Translations under genes and position numbers: made by a program
Part shown: positions 33,046 to 40,992 of the stretch, in pieces
Numbering within the stretch: the first letter of the stretch is position 1
Layout: every line of letters begins with the position of its first letter
NCBI GenBank assembly: GCA_031177985.1
Contig: JAPSJW010000001.1
Location: forward strand, 806,001-870,000
From: Microbacteriaceae bacterium
Lineage (GTDB): Bacteria > Actinomycetota > Actinomycetes > Actinomycetales > Microbacteriaceae
DNA: 64,000 nucleotides
Reading direction: 5' to 3'
The notes under the pieces: model-generated
Told to the model about the DNA's origin: nothing
The model's database searches: none
The model's input: only the letters and a program-made list of their open reading frames with translations

Positions 33046-35091
33046 GTGACGACGCTGACCCTGGCTGACGCACGGACTGAGATCGTCTTCGACGCCGAGA
33101 CCGGGGGGATCGCCTCGATCAAGGATCGCCGGATCGGCCGCTTCGCGGCGACCCAGCATGCCGCGCTCTTCGTGCTGGAGGTCCCGCGCCACGGGGACCG
33201 CACCGTGGTCGTCCGCACCGAGCAGCAGCGGCTGAGCGCTCGACGGATGAGCGAGGACGGCCGCGAGGTCGAGTTGCGGTGGGACCGTCTGGTCACCAGC
33301 GCGGGGGAGGCGCTCGACGCCTCGGTCGTGGTGACCGCGCGGCTGGACGAGGGCGCCGTGCGGCTCTCGCTCGAGGCGCGGCTGGGGGAGGAGGAAGTCG
33401 AGGCGGTGCGCTTCCCGGTGCTCCGCGGCATCCGCCCCGATCATGGCGACACCCTCGAGTATCGCGGCGTCGACTACTCGACCGGCACACGGATCCGTCT
33501 GCTGCCGACCTTCGACAGCAATTCGCCGTACTGGGGCACCCTTCTGCCCGACTACGCGAGCGGCAATCTGCGACCCGAGGTGGTGTGCAATCCGACCTCG
33601 CCGGTCGTCGTGCTCGCCACTGATGCGGGAGGCATCTCGGTCACGGCCGAGCGGGCGACCCTCGAGTTCATCGGCTGGCGCACGTCGCTCGAACCGGGCT
33701 ACCAGGACGGCCTCCTCAAGAGCGTCGGCGATGCCAAGGTGATGCTCGAGCCGATCCAGTTCCCGGTTCCACGGGACGGAGCGCTCTCTGTCGAGCCGAT
33801 CGTCGTGGCGCCGTACACCGGCGGATGGACGGCGGGGCTCGACCGCTATCGCACGACACAGAGGCCCACCAGAATCTCCGGCGCCGCGTGGCTCGCCGAG
33901 CCCCGCTCCTGGCTGCAGGTGCAGCTCATGTCGACCGAGGGAGAGGCGCGCTACACCTTCGAAGACCTGGTCGGGATCATCGAGGAGTGCGCTGCCTCTG
34001 GCATCGGGGTCATCCAGATCGTCGGCTGGAACGAGGGCGGGCAGGACGGGCTCGTGCCGGTGCACGTGCCCGCGGTCAAGCTCGGCGGCGAGGAGGGCCT
34101 GCTGCGCGCCCTCCGAAGCGCTCGGGAGCTCGACGTGAGGACCGTGCTCTACGCCAAGTACGTGTGGGTGGAGAAGCCCGGGCCCTACTGGAGAGAGCTG
34201 CAGCGCTTCGCCTGTCTCGACGCGAACGGTCAGCCGTATGCCCAGCCAGGGCCGGTGTACCACTCCGCTCGCAAGCGCTACGGCATCAGCACCCCTTGGT
34301 ACGTGCCGCTGTGCTTCGGCGTCGAGGAGCTCCGCGAGCGGTTCGCCGCCGAGGTGCGCCGCATGGCCTCATGGGGTGCCGACGGGGTGCTGCCCGACGA
34401 GTCGCTCTACCACGGGCGCGCGCTGCTCTGCTTCGCCGAGGACCACGGCCACGAGCCCGGTGCCTCCACCTACCTGTGGGACGGGGAGTTCGTCGAGGAC
34501 CTGCGCCGCGCGAGCCGGGACGACTTCGTGATCGTCGCCGAGGGGGCGTACGACCAGCAGTTCGAGCACTACGACGCGTCCTACTTCCGCAGTGCAAGTC
34601 TGAGTCACATCCCCGTGGGCCGACAGCTGCGCCCCGACGCGCGGATCGTCACCGCCCTCACGGGCTTCGACGATCGGGGGATGGCGAACCAGTGCCTGCT
34701 CTACGGCTACGGCATGAGCCTCGAGCCCTTCCACTTCAAGGGGCGTCCGTCGGATGCACCGCACACCGTCGCGTACGCCGGCACCGTCGACCGGGCCCGC
34801 CGCCGGTACGCGGACTGGCTCTGGAACGGGCGGATGCTCGACCGCGAGAGCGTCGACGTCACGGTGGACGGCGAGCCGCATCCGTGGGCGACCACCTGGG
34901 TGGCCCGAGGAAGGGACGGCCGCGTGGTCGTCATCGCCAATCAGGAGGAGCGCGAACGGCTCGTGGCCGTCGATCTCGAGGGCGCCCGGGTGCTCGTCGT
35001 GGGCGTAGACGAGGAGCCGCGCGAGCTCGACGGCAATGTTCTGCTGCCACCGCGCAGCGCGGCCATCGTGCTTGAGTCGACGACACTCTGA
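33046..35091 (+). CDS. DUF6259-like TIM-barrel glycosidase candidate
   Basis: 681 aa from a GTG (33046) with a GGAAGGA ribosome site 5 nt upstream. An N-terminal beta-sandwich (about 1-270; LEYRGVDYSTGTRIRL, NSPYWGTLLPDY) precedes a barrel-like half with IIQ/VIQIVGWNEGGQDG, WGADGVLPDESLYH and RDDFVIVAEGAYDQQF, whose Asp and Glu residues are candidate catalytic acids, and a short C-terminal beta domain. I recall this block pattern from DUF6259 proteins; specificity is unknown. There is no signal peptide, so it is intracellular. It is under operator pair D and lies upstream of the CUT1 permeases. Confidence 0.65.
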   Translation: MTTLTLADARTEIVFDAETGGIASIKDRRIGRFAATQHAALFVLEVPRHGDRTVVVRTEQQRLSARRMSEDGREVELRWDRLVTSAGEALDASVVVTARLDEGAVRLSLEARLGEEEVEAVRFPVLRGIRPDHGDTLEYRGVDYSTGTRIRLLPTFDSNSPYWGTLLPDYASGNLRPEVVCNPTSPVVVLATDAGGISVTAERATLEFIGWRTSLEPGYQDGLLKSVGDAKVMLEPIQFPVPRDGALSVEPIVVAPYTGGWTAGLDRYRTTQRPTRISGAAWLAEPRSWLQVQLMSTEGEARYTFEDLVGIIEECAASGIGVIQIVGWNEGGQDGLVPVHVPAVKLGGEEGLLRALRSARELDVRTVLYAKYVWVEKPGPYWRELQRFACLDANGQPYAQPGPVYHSARKRYGISTPWYVPLCFGVEELRERFAAEVRRMASWGADGVLPDESLYHGRALLCFAEDHGHEPGASTYLWDGEFVEDLRRASRDDFVIVAEGAYDQQFEHYDASYFRSASLSHIPVGRQLRPDARIVTALTGFDDRGMANQCLLYGYGMSLEPFHFKGRPSDAPHTVAYAGTVDRARRRYADWLWNGRMLDRESVDVTVDGEPHPWATTWVARGRDGRVVVIANQEERERLVAVDLEGARVLVVGVDEEPRELDGNVLLPPRSAAIVLESTTL

Positions 35092-35102
35092 GCGCTGTTC
35101 GA

Positions 35103-35188
35103 GTAGTAGCACTAGCGGAATCGGCGTCCCAGGCGTGTTCCGGGCTGACCGAAGATGCGCTTCGCGAGCATCCGTGTAGTATGACTAC
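35103..35188. promoter_or_regulatory. Paired GTAGT-N3-ACTAC operators, 73 bp apart (pair E)
   Basis: Site 1, GTAGTAGCACTAG (35103-35115), has one arm mismatch and lies 11 bp after the DUF6259-like stop. Site 2, GTGTAGT-ATG-ACTACAC (35174-35190), is a perfect 7-bp-arm repeat with the same ATG spacer as the site before the binding-protein gene at 29.3 kb. The core centres (35109 and 35182) are 73 bp apart. Unlike the other pairs, this one is not between divergent genes. Confidence 0.8.
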
Positions 35189-35232
35189 ACGCTCGAACCG
35201 AGAGCATCAACGACGATCCGCGAGGAGAGGCC

Positions 35233-35286
35233 ATGAGGATGTGGCAGGCAGTCCGCCACGGATTCTGCAGGGAGACGGGCGAGTGA
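35233..35286 (+). CDS. 17-codon leader ORF, possible remnant of a binding-protein gene
   Basis: ATG 35233, with the ribosome site GAGGAGAGG directly upstream, encodes MRMWQAVRHGFCRETGE and ends in a TGA that overlaps the permease GTG. The 40 nt at 35206-35245 match 32 of 40 positions of the region around the binding-protein start (29373-29412), including ATCAACGACGAT and ATG-N9-10-GTGGC (MKTWL versus MRMWQ). It may be the left-over start of a lost or relocated binding-protein gene that now serves as a coupled leader. Confidence 0.45.
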   Translation: MRMWQAVRHGFCRETGE

Positions 35287-36257
35287 CCGCGACCCGCATC
35301 GAGGACCCGCGCGTCGTGCCCGCGGCCGAGCAGCCTCCCCTCAGCCCGCTCAAGCGGCGAGTCTGGAGCGACCGCAGCTCGTCGGGCAAGTTCTGGATCG
35401 CCATCTCGCCGGCGCTGCTGCTCTACGGCATCTTCACCGTCTACCCGATGCTGCAGGTGGTCTTCGCGAGCTTCACCGATGCCCAGGGCTTCAACCGGCC
35501 CTTCGACTTCATCGGACTCGACAACTTCGTGCGCATCTTCGAGGGCGACGCGGTGCTGACCCAGGCGATCGGCAACACCGCGATCTACGCGTTCTTCAAG
35601 GTCATCGTGCAGACGATCCTCGCCTTCTTGATCGCGGTCCTGCTGCACCGGCAGCTGCTGCTCGGCAACATCTACCGCGCGATCTTCTTCGCGCCCATCG
35701 TCATCAGCCCCGTGGCCATCGTCTTCACGTGGAGCTTCATGTACGACCCCACGAGCGGCACGATCAACGAGCTGCTGCGGGGCGTCGGACTCGGCGCCCT
35801 GGCTCAGGACTGGCTCGGCAACTACGATCTGGCGCTCTACAGCGTGATCCTCGTCGATCTGTGGAGCGGGCTCGGCTTCAACATCGTCATCTTCCTGGCG
35901 GGCCTCTCCACCATCCCCGGCGAGATCCTCGAGGCGGCCCGCGTCGACGGCGCGAAGGGATGGAAGTCCCTGCGCTTCATCACCATCCCGCTCATGGTGC
36001 CGTCGATCGGCCTCGTGCTCGTGCTGTCCATCAACGGTGCGCTGAGGGCCTTCGACACGGTCTACCTGATGACGCGTGGCGGGCCAGGCAATCAGACGCA
36101 GCTGTATATGACGCAGGTGTTCCAGGAGGGACTCGTGCGCAACAACTTCGGCTACGCGTCGGCGCTGGCGGTGCTCGTCATCGTCATCCTCATCGCGATC
36201 GCCGCGACCCAGAACAAGCTCAACGGCAAGATCGCCGAGAACGAGGAGACCCGATGA
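35283..36257 (+). CDS. Sugar ABC transporter permease (MalF-like, CUT1)
   Basis: 324 aa from GTG 35283, with GGGAG 8 nt upstream and overlap with the leader ORF stop. Six membrane spans are expected, and the ATPase-contact EAA loop EAARVDGAKGWKSLRF is followed by ITIPLMVPS. With the next gene it forms the channel for the oligosaccharide bound by the lipoprotein at 29400. No ATPase gene lies in the window for this system; actinobacterial CUT1 importers often borrow a shared MsiK-type ATPase. Confidence 0.92.
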   Translation: MTATRIEDPRVVPAAEQPPLSPLKRRVWSDRSSSGKFWIAISPALLLYGIFTVYPMLQVVFASFTDAQGFNRPFDFIGLDNFVRIFEGDAVLTQAIGNTAIYAFFKVIVQTILAFLIAVLLHRQLLLGNIYRAIFFAPIVISPVAIVFTWSFMYDPTSGTINELLRGVGLGALAQDWLGNYDLALYSVILVDLWSGLGFNIVIFLAGLSTIPGEILEAARVDGAKGWKSLRFITIPLMVPSIGLVLVLSINGALRAFDTVYLMTRGGPGNQTQLYMTQVFQEGLVRNNFGYASALAVLVIVILIAIAATQNKLNGKIAENEETR

Positions 36258-37090
36258 ACCGCCGTGCCGTGCTGCGGCTCGCGCGCCGCCTGCCCGTCAA
36301 CCTGCTCCTCGTCGTGCTGAGCGTGCTGATGATCTATCCGCTGGTCATCGTCGTCCTCACGGCTTTCAAGTCGAACAACGAGGTGCTGCTCAACCCGACC
36401 GGCCTGCCGATCGACTGGACCTTCGAGAACTTCATCACGAGCTGGGTCGAGGCGGACTTCGCGAATCTGTTCGCGAACTCCATCCTGCTCACGGTCGTGA
36501 GCATGACGGTGGCGACCCTCATCGCGGCGCTCGCCTCGTATGCGATCGTCCGCCACGTCACCCGAGTGGGATCGTGGACCTACCTGATCATCGCGGCCGG
36601 GATCTTCCTGCCCATGCAGCTCGCGCTGGTGCCGCAGTTCCGCGTCGTGCGGGAGCTCGGTCTGATCAACAGCTACCTCGGCGTCATCCTCATCTACATC
36701 GCCGGAGCGATCCCGTTCGGGGTGTTCCTGATGGCGGCGTTCATGAAGCAGGTGCCGAAGGAGATCGTCGAGGCGGCGATCATCGACGGCACCGGCTACT
36801 TCCAGCTGTTCCGCACGATCTTCCTGCCGCTGGCTCGACCCGCGATCGCCACCTTCTGGGTGCTGCAGGGCGTCGGGATCTGGAACGACTACCTCGTTCC
36901 GCAGCTGCTCCTCACCGACCCCACGAAACGCACGCTGACAACCGGCGTGCTCTACTTCAAGGCCCAGTACCTGGCCGACTGGGGCAACATCATGGCGGCC
37001 GTGCTCATCATGAGCCTGCCCGTTCTGCTCATCTTCATCTTCGCTCAGCGCTACTTCGTCAGCGGCCTCTACGCCGGCGCCGTGAAGTAG
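36254..37090 (+). CDS. Sugar ABC transporter permease (MalG-like, CUT1)
   Basis: 278 aa, six predicted spans, EAA loop EAAIIDGTGYFQLFRTIFLPLARPA and the C-terminal FAQRYFVSGLYAGAVK typical of MalG-like proteins. The ATG overlaps the stop of the MalF-like gene. It pairs with that gene to form the channel. Confidence 0.93.
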   Translation: MNRRAVLRLARRLPVNLLLVVLSVLMIYPLVIVVLTAFKSNNEVLLNPTGLPIDWTFENFITSWVEADFANLFANSILLTVVSMTVATLIAALASYAIVRHVTRVGSWTYLIIAAGIFLPMQLALVPQFRVVRELGLINSYLGVILIYIAGAIPFGVFLMAAFMKQVPKEIVEAAIIDGTGYFQLFRTIFLPLARPAIATFWVLQGVGIWNDYLVPQLLLTDPTKRTLTTGVLYFKAQYLADWGNIMAAVLIMSLPVLLIFIFAQRYFVSGLYAGAVK

Positions 37091-37168
37091 CCTCCCCAGA
37101 CCGCGTCCGGTCGCCGAGGTGGTTCTGCGGCCGGGCGCTTCCCTCCGATGCGCCCACGAGAGGAACCG

Positions 37169-39895
37169 ATGCCGAGGCAGCTCGACGACGTCGAGACGGA
37201 GCTCTACCGCAGCACGCCGCTGTTCGGGGACGAAGCGGTCGACCGAGATGCCGCCGTCCGGCCCCTCCCGGTGGTCGCCTCGCCGACCGCCCGCGTCGAC
37301 CCTGCGTCGCCGTCCGAGAGGCTGAGCCTCGACGGCGAGTGGCTGCTGCGCGGCGCTCCGCCCGTGCCGCAGTTCTCGATCGGCCATTGGACGGGCAGGA
37401 AGCCGGAGGGGCAGCCCGTCGACTGGTGGCGCGAGGGCACCGACCGCTCGGGATGGACGACGGTGACCGTGCCGGGGACCGTGCAGGGCCAGCTCGTCGA
37501 GGCCGGCGAGCTGCCGGACCCGCTGCAGGGCGCCAACACCTACGACGAGCTCGTCGAGCACGGCGTGCCCGCCGACCGGCCGTGGCACTTCCGCCGCACC
37601 CGCGTGGAGCAGCAGGAGTGGTGGTACGCACGCACTTTCCGGGTGCCGGGCGACTGGCGCGGGCAGCGGTTGCGGCTCGCGTTCGACGGAGTCGACTACG
37701 CCGCGACGTTCTACCTCAACGGCGTGCCGGTGCGGCGCCACACGGGCATGTTCGGCGGTCCGGACATCGACATCACGGATGCGGTGCGGCACGGCGCCGA
37801 CAACGAGCTCGTCGTGCGCATCTCGCCTCCGCCCGAGGACTGGCACGGCGTGATGAAGGGGTCGCCGGGCTGGGGGTGGCACTACGGCCACCTCATCTCG
37901 GTGGGGCTCTGGCGCTCGGTGGCGCTCGAGGTGGTGCCCGAGCTGGAGCTGCGCCATCCGTTCGTGTCGACCGTGCAGCTCGGCGATCCCGCGCGCGTGC
38001 GGGTGCGCTGCGATCTGCACTGGCACGGCGAGGCGGATGCCGAGGCGGAGGTGCGGGGTATCCTCCGATCGCCGGACGGCGCGGAGCACGCATTCGCCTT
38101 CGCGACTGCGGTTCGCCCCGGCCTCAACCGCGTCGAGACCGAGCTCGCGATCGACCGGCCGAAGCTCTGGTGGCCTTTCGGTTACGGCGATCAGCCGCTC
38201 TACGAGCTGACCCTGTCGACGGCCGAGCACTCGGTGTCGACGGCCTTCGGCATCCGCACCATCGAGATGGCGGGCGTTCCCGACTGGTCTGGCGAGGAGC
38301 ACTACCGCTGGCGCTTCGTGGTGAACGGGCGCCCGCTCTTCGTCAAGGGCGCGAACTGGTGCTGGACGGACCCGATGGCCCGTCGCGGCTTCGAGCTCGA
38401 CGAGCACCTGCTGGACCTCGTGGTGCACGGCAACCTGCAGCTGCTGCGGGCCTGGGGCGGCGGGATCATCGAGAGCGACGCGTTCTACGAGGCATGCGAC
38501 CGCCGGGGCATCCTCGTCTACCAGGAGTTCCCGCTCAACTTCGGCCTCCCCGACGCGAGCGGCACCGACCTGCAGGTCATCGACGACCAGGTCGCGCGGG
38601 TCGTGCAGCGGTTGCGGAGCCACCCGTCCCTCATCATGTGGGGCGGCGGCAACGAGAACCCGCTGCCGATCGCCGGTGACGACCCGCTCGTGCTCGTCGG
38701 CAAGCGGGTGACCTCGCTCGACGACTCCCGGCCGTTCCACCGCACGAGCCCGTGGGGCGGCAGCGCACACAACTACACCGTCTACCACGAGGGCAAGCGG
38801 ATCGACGTCGGCTACCCCGATATCGACGCCGTGCTCTACGGCGAGTACGGGCTCTCGAGCCAGTGCGACCTCTCCTCCATGGCGCGCTTCCTCGACCCGG
38901 CCCTGCTCGAGCAGTGGCCGCCGCCGGCAGACGGCGCCATCCTCCAGCACCAGTCGCAGTTCTCGCTCTTCGACCTCTTCAAGCAGCTGCGCTACGCCGA
39001 TTACGGCCCCGTGACGAACTGGCGCGCGATGGTCGAGTACAGCCAGATCGCCCAGGGTGAGGGGCTCCGCTTCGCGTCGGAGCGGCTGCGTGCTCGCAGC
39101 GGCGACCACGCGAGCGGCTACTGGTTCTACAAGGTCGGCGAGGTCTTTCCCGGAGCCTCGTGGGCGGTCATCGACTACTACGGGGTGCCGAAGCGGTCGT
39201 ACTACCTGGCGCGCCGGTTCAGCGCTCCGATCTCCGGGTTCGCGACGATGGACTCGCTCGACGTGCCGCCGGGCCAGACGCTCGCCGCGCGAGTGCACGT
39301 CGCGAACGACACCCCGCATCCGCTCGACGGGCGGGTGACGGCGCGGATCTGGGGGCCGGCGCTCGAGGTGCTGGCCGACCGGAGCGCAATCCTCTCGGTC
39401 GCACCCGACGCGCGGGTCGACCCGTTCTCGATCGAGGCAGCCGTTCCTGGCCCGGGTGCGGTGCACCTCGAGGTCCGCCTCGAATCCGCCGCCGGCGAGC
39501 TGCTGTCGACCCAGTGGTACTGGTTCAACGCGCACGACAAGACGGATGCGGTGAGGGCCGTCGAGGCGCAGCCGATCGACGACCTGTGGGAGCGCCCGGC
39601 CGACGACCTGCTGGGCCCGTACGCCGCGCCGAAGCGGGCGCCGCTGCTGGAGCTTCCGCGCACGACCCTCGCGGTGACGCTGTCGGAGGGCGTGCTGACC
39701 GTCGTCAACACCGGCGAGGTTCCTGCGCCGCTCGTGCTGATCGACGGGTTCCCGCACGGCCCCGGCCGGCTGCTCGAGGACGACGCGTTCGGACTGCTGC
39801 CGGGCGAGAGCCGATCGGTGCGGGTCGACGCCCCCGAGAACGAGCTGCGCCGGCTCTCGGTGCGCGCCTGGAACGCCGACGCGGTGACGCCGTGA
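37169..39895 (+). CDS. Glycoside hydrolase family 2 (beta-mannosidase-like)
   Basis: 908 aa from ATG 37169, directly preceded by GAGAGGA; an ATG at 37148 is a weaker alternative. A GH2 sugar-binding domain (WWYARTFRVPGDWRGQRLRLAFDGVDYAATF is split across strands at about 150-180), an immunoglobulin-like part, then the barrel with acid/base Glu496 in GGGNENP and nucleophile Glu559 in YGEYGLSS. It is unlike the GH2 at 4795 in sequence detail, so specificity may differ (mannosidase, mannosylglycoprotein- or glucosaminidase-type). It is the third gene after the permeases and intracellular. Confidence 0.87.
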   Translation: MPRQLDDVETELYRSTPLFGDEAVDRDAAVRPLPVVASPTARVDPASPSERLSLDGEWLLRGAPPVPQFSIGHWTGRKPEGQPVDWWREGTDRSGWTTVTVPGTVQGQLVEAGELPDPLQGANTYDELVEHGVPADRPWHFRRTRVEQQEWWYARTFRVPGDWRGQRLRLAFDGVDYAATFYLNGVPVRRHTGMFGGPDIDITDAVRHGADNELVVRISPPPEDWHGVMKGSPGWGWHYGHLISVGLWRSVALEVVPELELRHPFVSTVQLGDPARVRVRCDLHWHGEADAEAEVRGILRSPDGAEHAFAFATAVRPGLNRVETELAIDRPKLWWPFGYGDQPLYELTLSTAEHSVSTAFGIRTIEMAGVPDWSGEEHYRWRFVVNGRPLFVKGANWCWTDPMARRGFELDEHLLDLVVHGNLQLLRAWGGGIIESDAFYEACDRRGILVYQEFPLNFGLPDASGTDLQVIDDQVARVVQRLRSHPSLIMWGGGNENPLPIAGDDPLVLVGKRVTSLDDSRPFHRTSPWGGSAHNYTVYHEGKRIDVGYPDIDAVLYGEYGLSSQCDLSSMARFLDPALLEQWPPPADGAILQHQSQFSLFDLFKQLRYADYGPVTNWRAMVEYSQIAQGEGLRFASERLRARSGDHASGYWFYKVGEVFPGASWAVIDYYGVPKRSYYLARRFSAPISGFATMDSLDVPPGQTLAARVHVANDTPHPLDGRVTARIWGPALEVLADRSAILSVAPDARVDPFSIEAAVPGPGAVHLEVRLESAAGELLSTQWYWFNAHDKTDAVRAVEAQPIDDLWERPADDLLGPYAAPKRAPLLELPRTTLAVTLSEGVLTVVNTGEVPAPLVLIDGFPHGPGRLLEDDAFGLLPGESRSVRVDAPENELRRLSVRAWNADAVTP

Positions 39896-40605
39896 GCGGC
39901 ACGATCCTCGCCACCTGCGGCGGATGGGCGCCCTCCGATCGTGCCGACCTCGAGTTCAGCCCGCTGCAGCACTACGCCGTCGAGCTCGCCGGCGTGACGG
40001 GCCGCGCGCCTCGGATGGGCATCCTCGGTACCGCAGGAGGCGACCAGCTGCACCTGGAGGCGAACGAGCTGCGTGCCGCGCGACTCGCGGGCGTCGACGC
40101 CCAGCACATCCGCCTGTTCGGCCGCCGCGACGAGGACCTGCGCGAGCTCGTGCTGGCGCTCGATGTGGTGTGGGTGAACGGCGGCAGCGTCGTCAACCTG
40201 CTCGCGCTGTGGCGGGCGCACGGGCTCGACGCCGTGTTACGGGAGGCCTGGGCGGCGGGCGTCGTGCTCGCGGGGACCTCCGCCGGAGCCCTCTGCTGGC
40301 ACAGCGGCGGCCCCACCTCGTCGTTCGGTCCGGCCCTCTGCATCGAGGCGGATGCGCTCGGGCTCCTGCCCCACTCGCTCGCCGTGCACTACGACTCGCA
40401 GCCGCGCCGCAGGCCGCTGTTCCACAAGGCGGTCGGCGACGGAATCCTGCCGGACGGCTATGCCGTCGACGAGGGCGTCGGCCTGCTCTACCGGGCATCC
40501 CAGCTCGTCGAGGTCGTCACCGAGAATCCCGCAGGCTCGGCGTACCGGGTCAGCCGGACGTCCGCAGGCGTGCGCGAGGAGCCCCTTCCGGCACGGAGGC
40601 TGTGA
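39892..40605 (+). CDS. Peptidase S51 (dipeptidase E-like)
   Basis: 237 aa. The nucleophile elbow GTSAGA (Ser130) lies in the S51 arrangement with VNGGSVVNLL ahead and VHYDSQPRRR behind; ATCGG at the N terminus also fits. Family members cleave Asp- or beta-Asp-linked dipeptides, or cyanophycin products. The GTG start overlaps the GH2 stop (GTGA), so it is translated with a glycosidase, which is odd for a peptidase. It could act on a glyco-amino acid or simply be a passenger. Confidence 0.82.
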   Translation: MSGTILATCGGWAPSDRADLEFSPLQHYAVELAGVTGRAPRMGILGTAGGDQLHLEANELRAARLAGVDAQHIRLFGRRDEDLRELVLALDVVWVNGGSVVNLLALWRAHGLDAVLREAWAAGVVLAGTSAGALCWHSGGPTSSFGPALCIEADALGLLPHSLAVHYDSQPRRRPLFHKAVGDGILPDGYAVDEGVGLLYRASQLVEVVTENPAGSAYRVSRTSAGVREEPLPARRL

Positions 40606-40635
40606 TCGGCCGTCGGCAAAGGGCACACTAGGACC

Positions 40636-40977
40636 ATGCTCCGGGTCCTGTCAGCAGGTGGCGCCCTCGTCACGAGCGATGCTGTCGGCGTCGAGCTGCT
40701 GCGCTACGCCGTGCTGCTGATGAAGCACCGCGGAGTCGACGAGGTCGCGATCCCGATCGCGCTGCCCGACGGACGCACCTCCACCTCGACCGTGCTGCTG
40801 GGGCGGCTGAGCGAGATCGCCGTCCTGCCCATCGACGCTCCCGAGGTGGAGCTCGACGACGAGGCGACGGTCGCGCTGATCCGCGAGAAGCGGCAGGGCC
40901 CGATCAGGGAGAGCCACGGCGACGACCTCGACTCCGGCGAGTGGCGCGCCTGGAAGCGCTGGATCCGCGACGTCTGA
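40636..40977 (+). CDS. Small conserved-looking hypothetical protein
   Basis: 113 aa, no recognised domain. The N-terminal two thirds alternate strands and one helix (LITSDAVGVELLRYAVLLMKH-type pattern, then STSTVLLGRLSEIAVLPI); the C terminus is charged and ends in WRAWKRWIRDV. Codon use matches the neighbours, supporting a real gene. It is a single gene in the same direction as the peptidase and convergent with the GNAT-hydrolase gene. Function unknown. Confidence 0.7.
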   Translation: MLRVLSAGGALVTSDAVGVELLRYAVLLMKHRGVDEVAIPIALPDGRTSTSTVLLGRLSEIAVLPIDAPEVELDDEATVALIREKRQGPIRESHGDDLDSGEWRAWKRWIRDV

Positions 40978-40992
40978 CCTCTGTCGCTGATC

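Noticed and set aside
4505-35188. GntR/FadR-type regulator as owner of the paired operators
   Set aside because: The core fits TNGTNNNACNA, but no GntR-family gene is in the window, whereas an RpiR-family gene sits beside one pair and the longer TGTAGT-N3-ACTACA form fits HexR better. Kept as the main alternative, not excluded.
36152-39757. A 1201-codon open frame on the minus strand across the permeases and GH2 gene
   Set aside because: It is antisense to three well-supported genes and has the Arg/His/Asp-rich composition of a shadow frame in high-GC DNA. No domain is recognisable.
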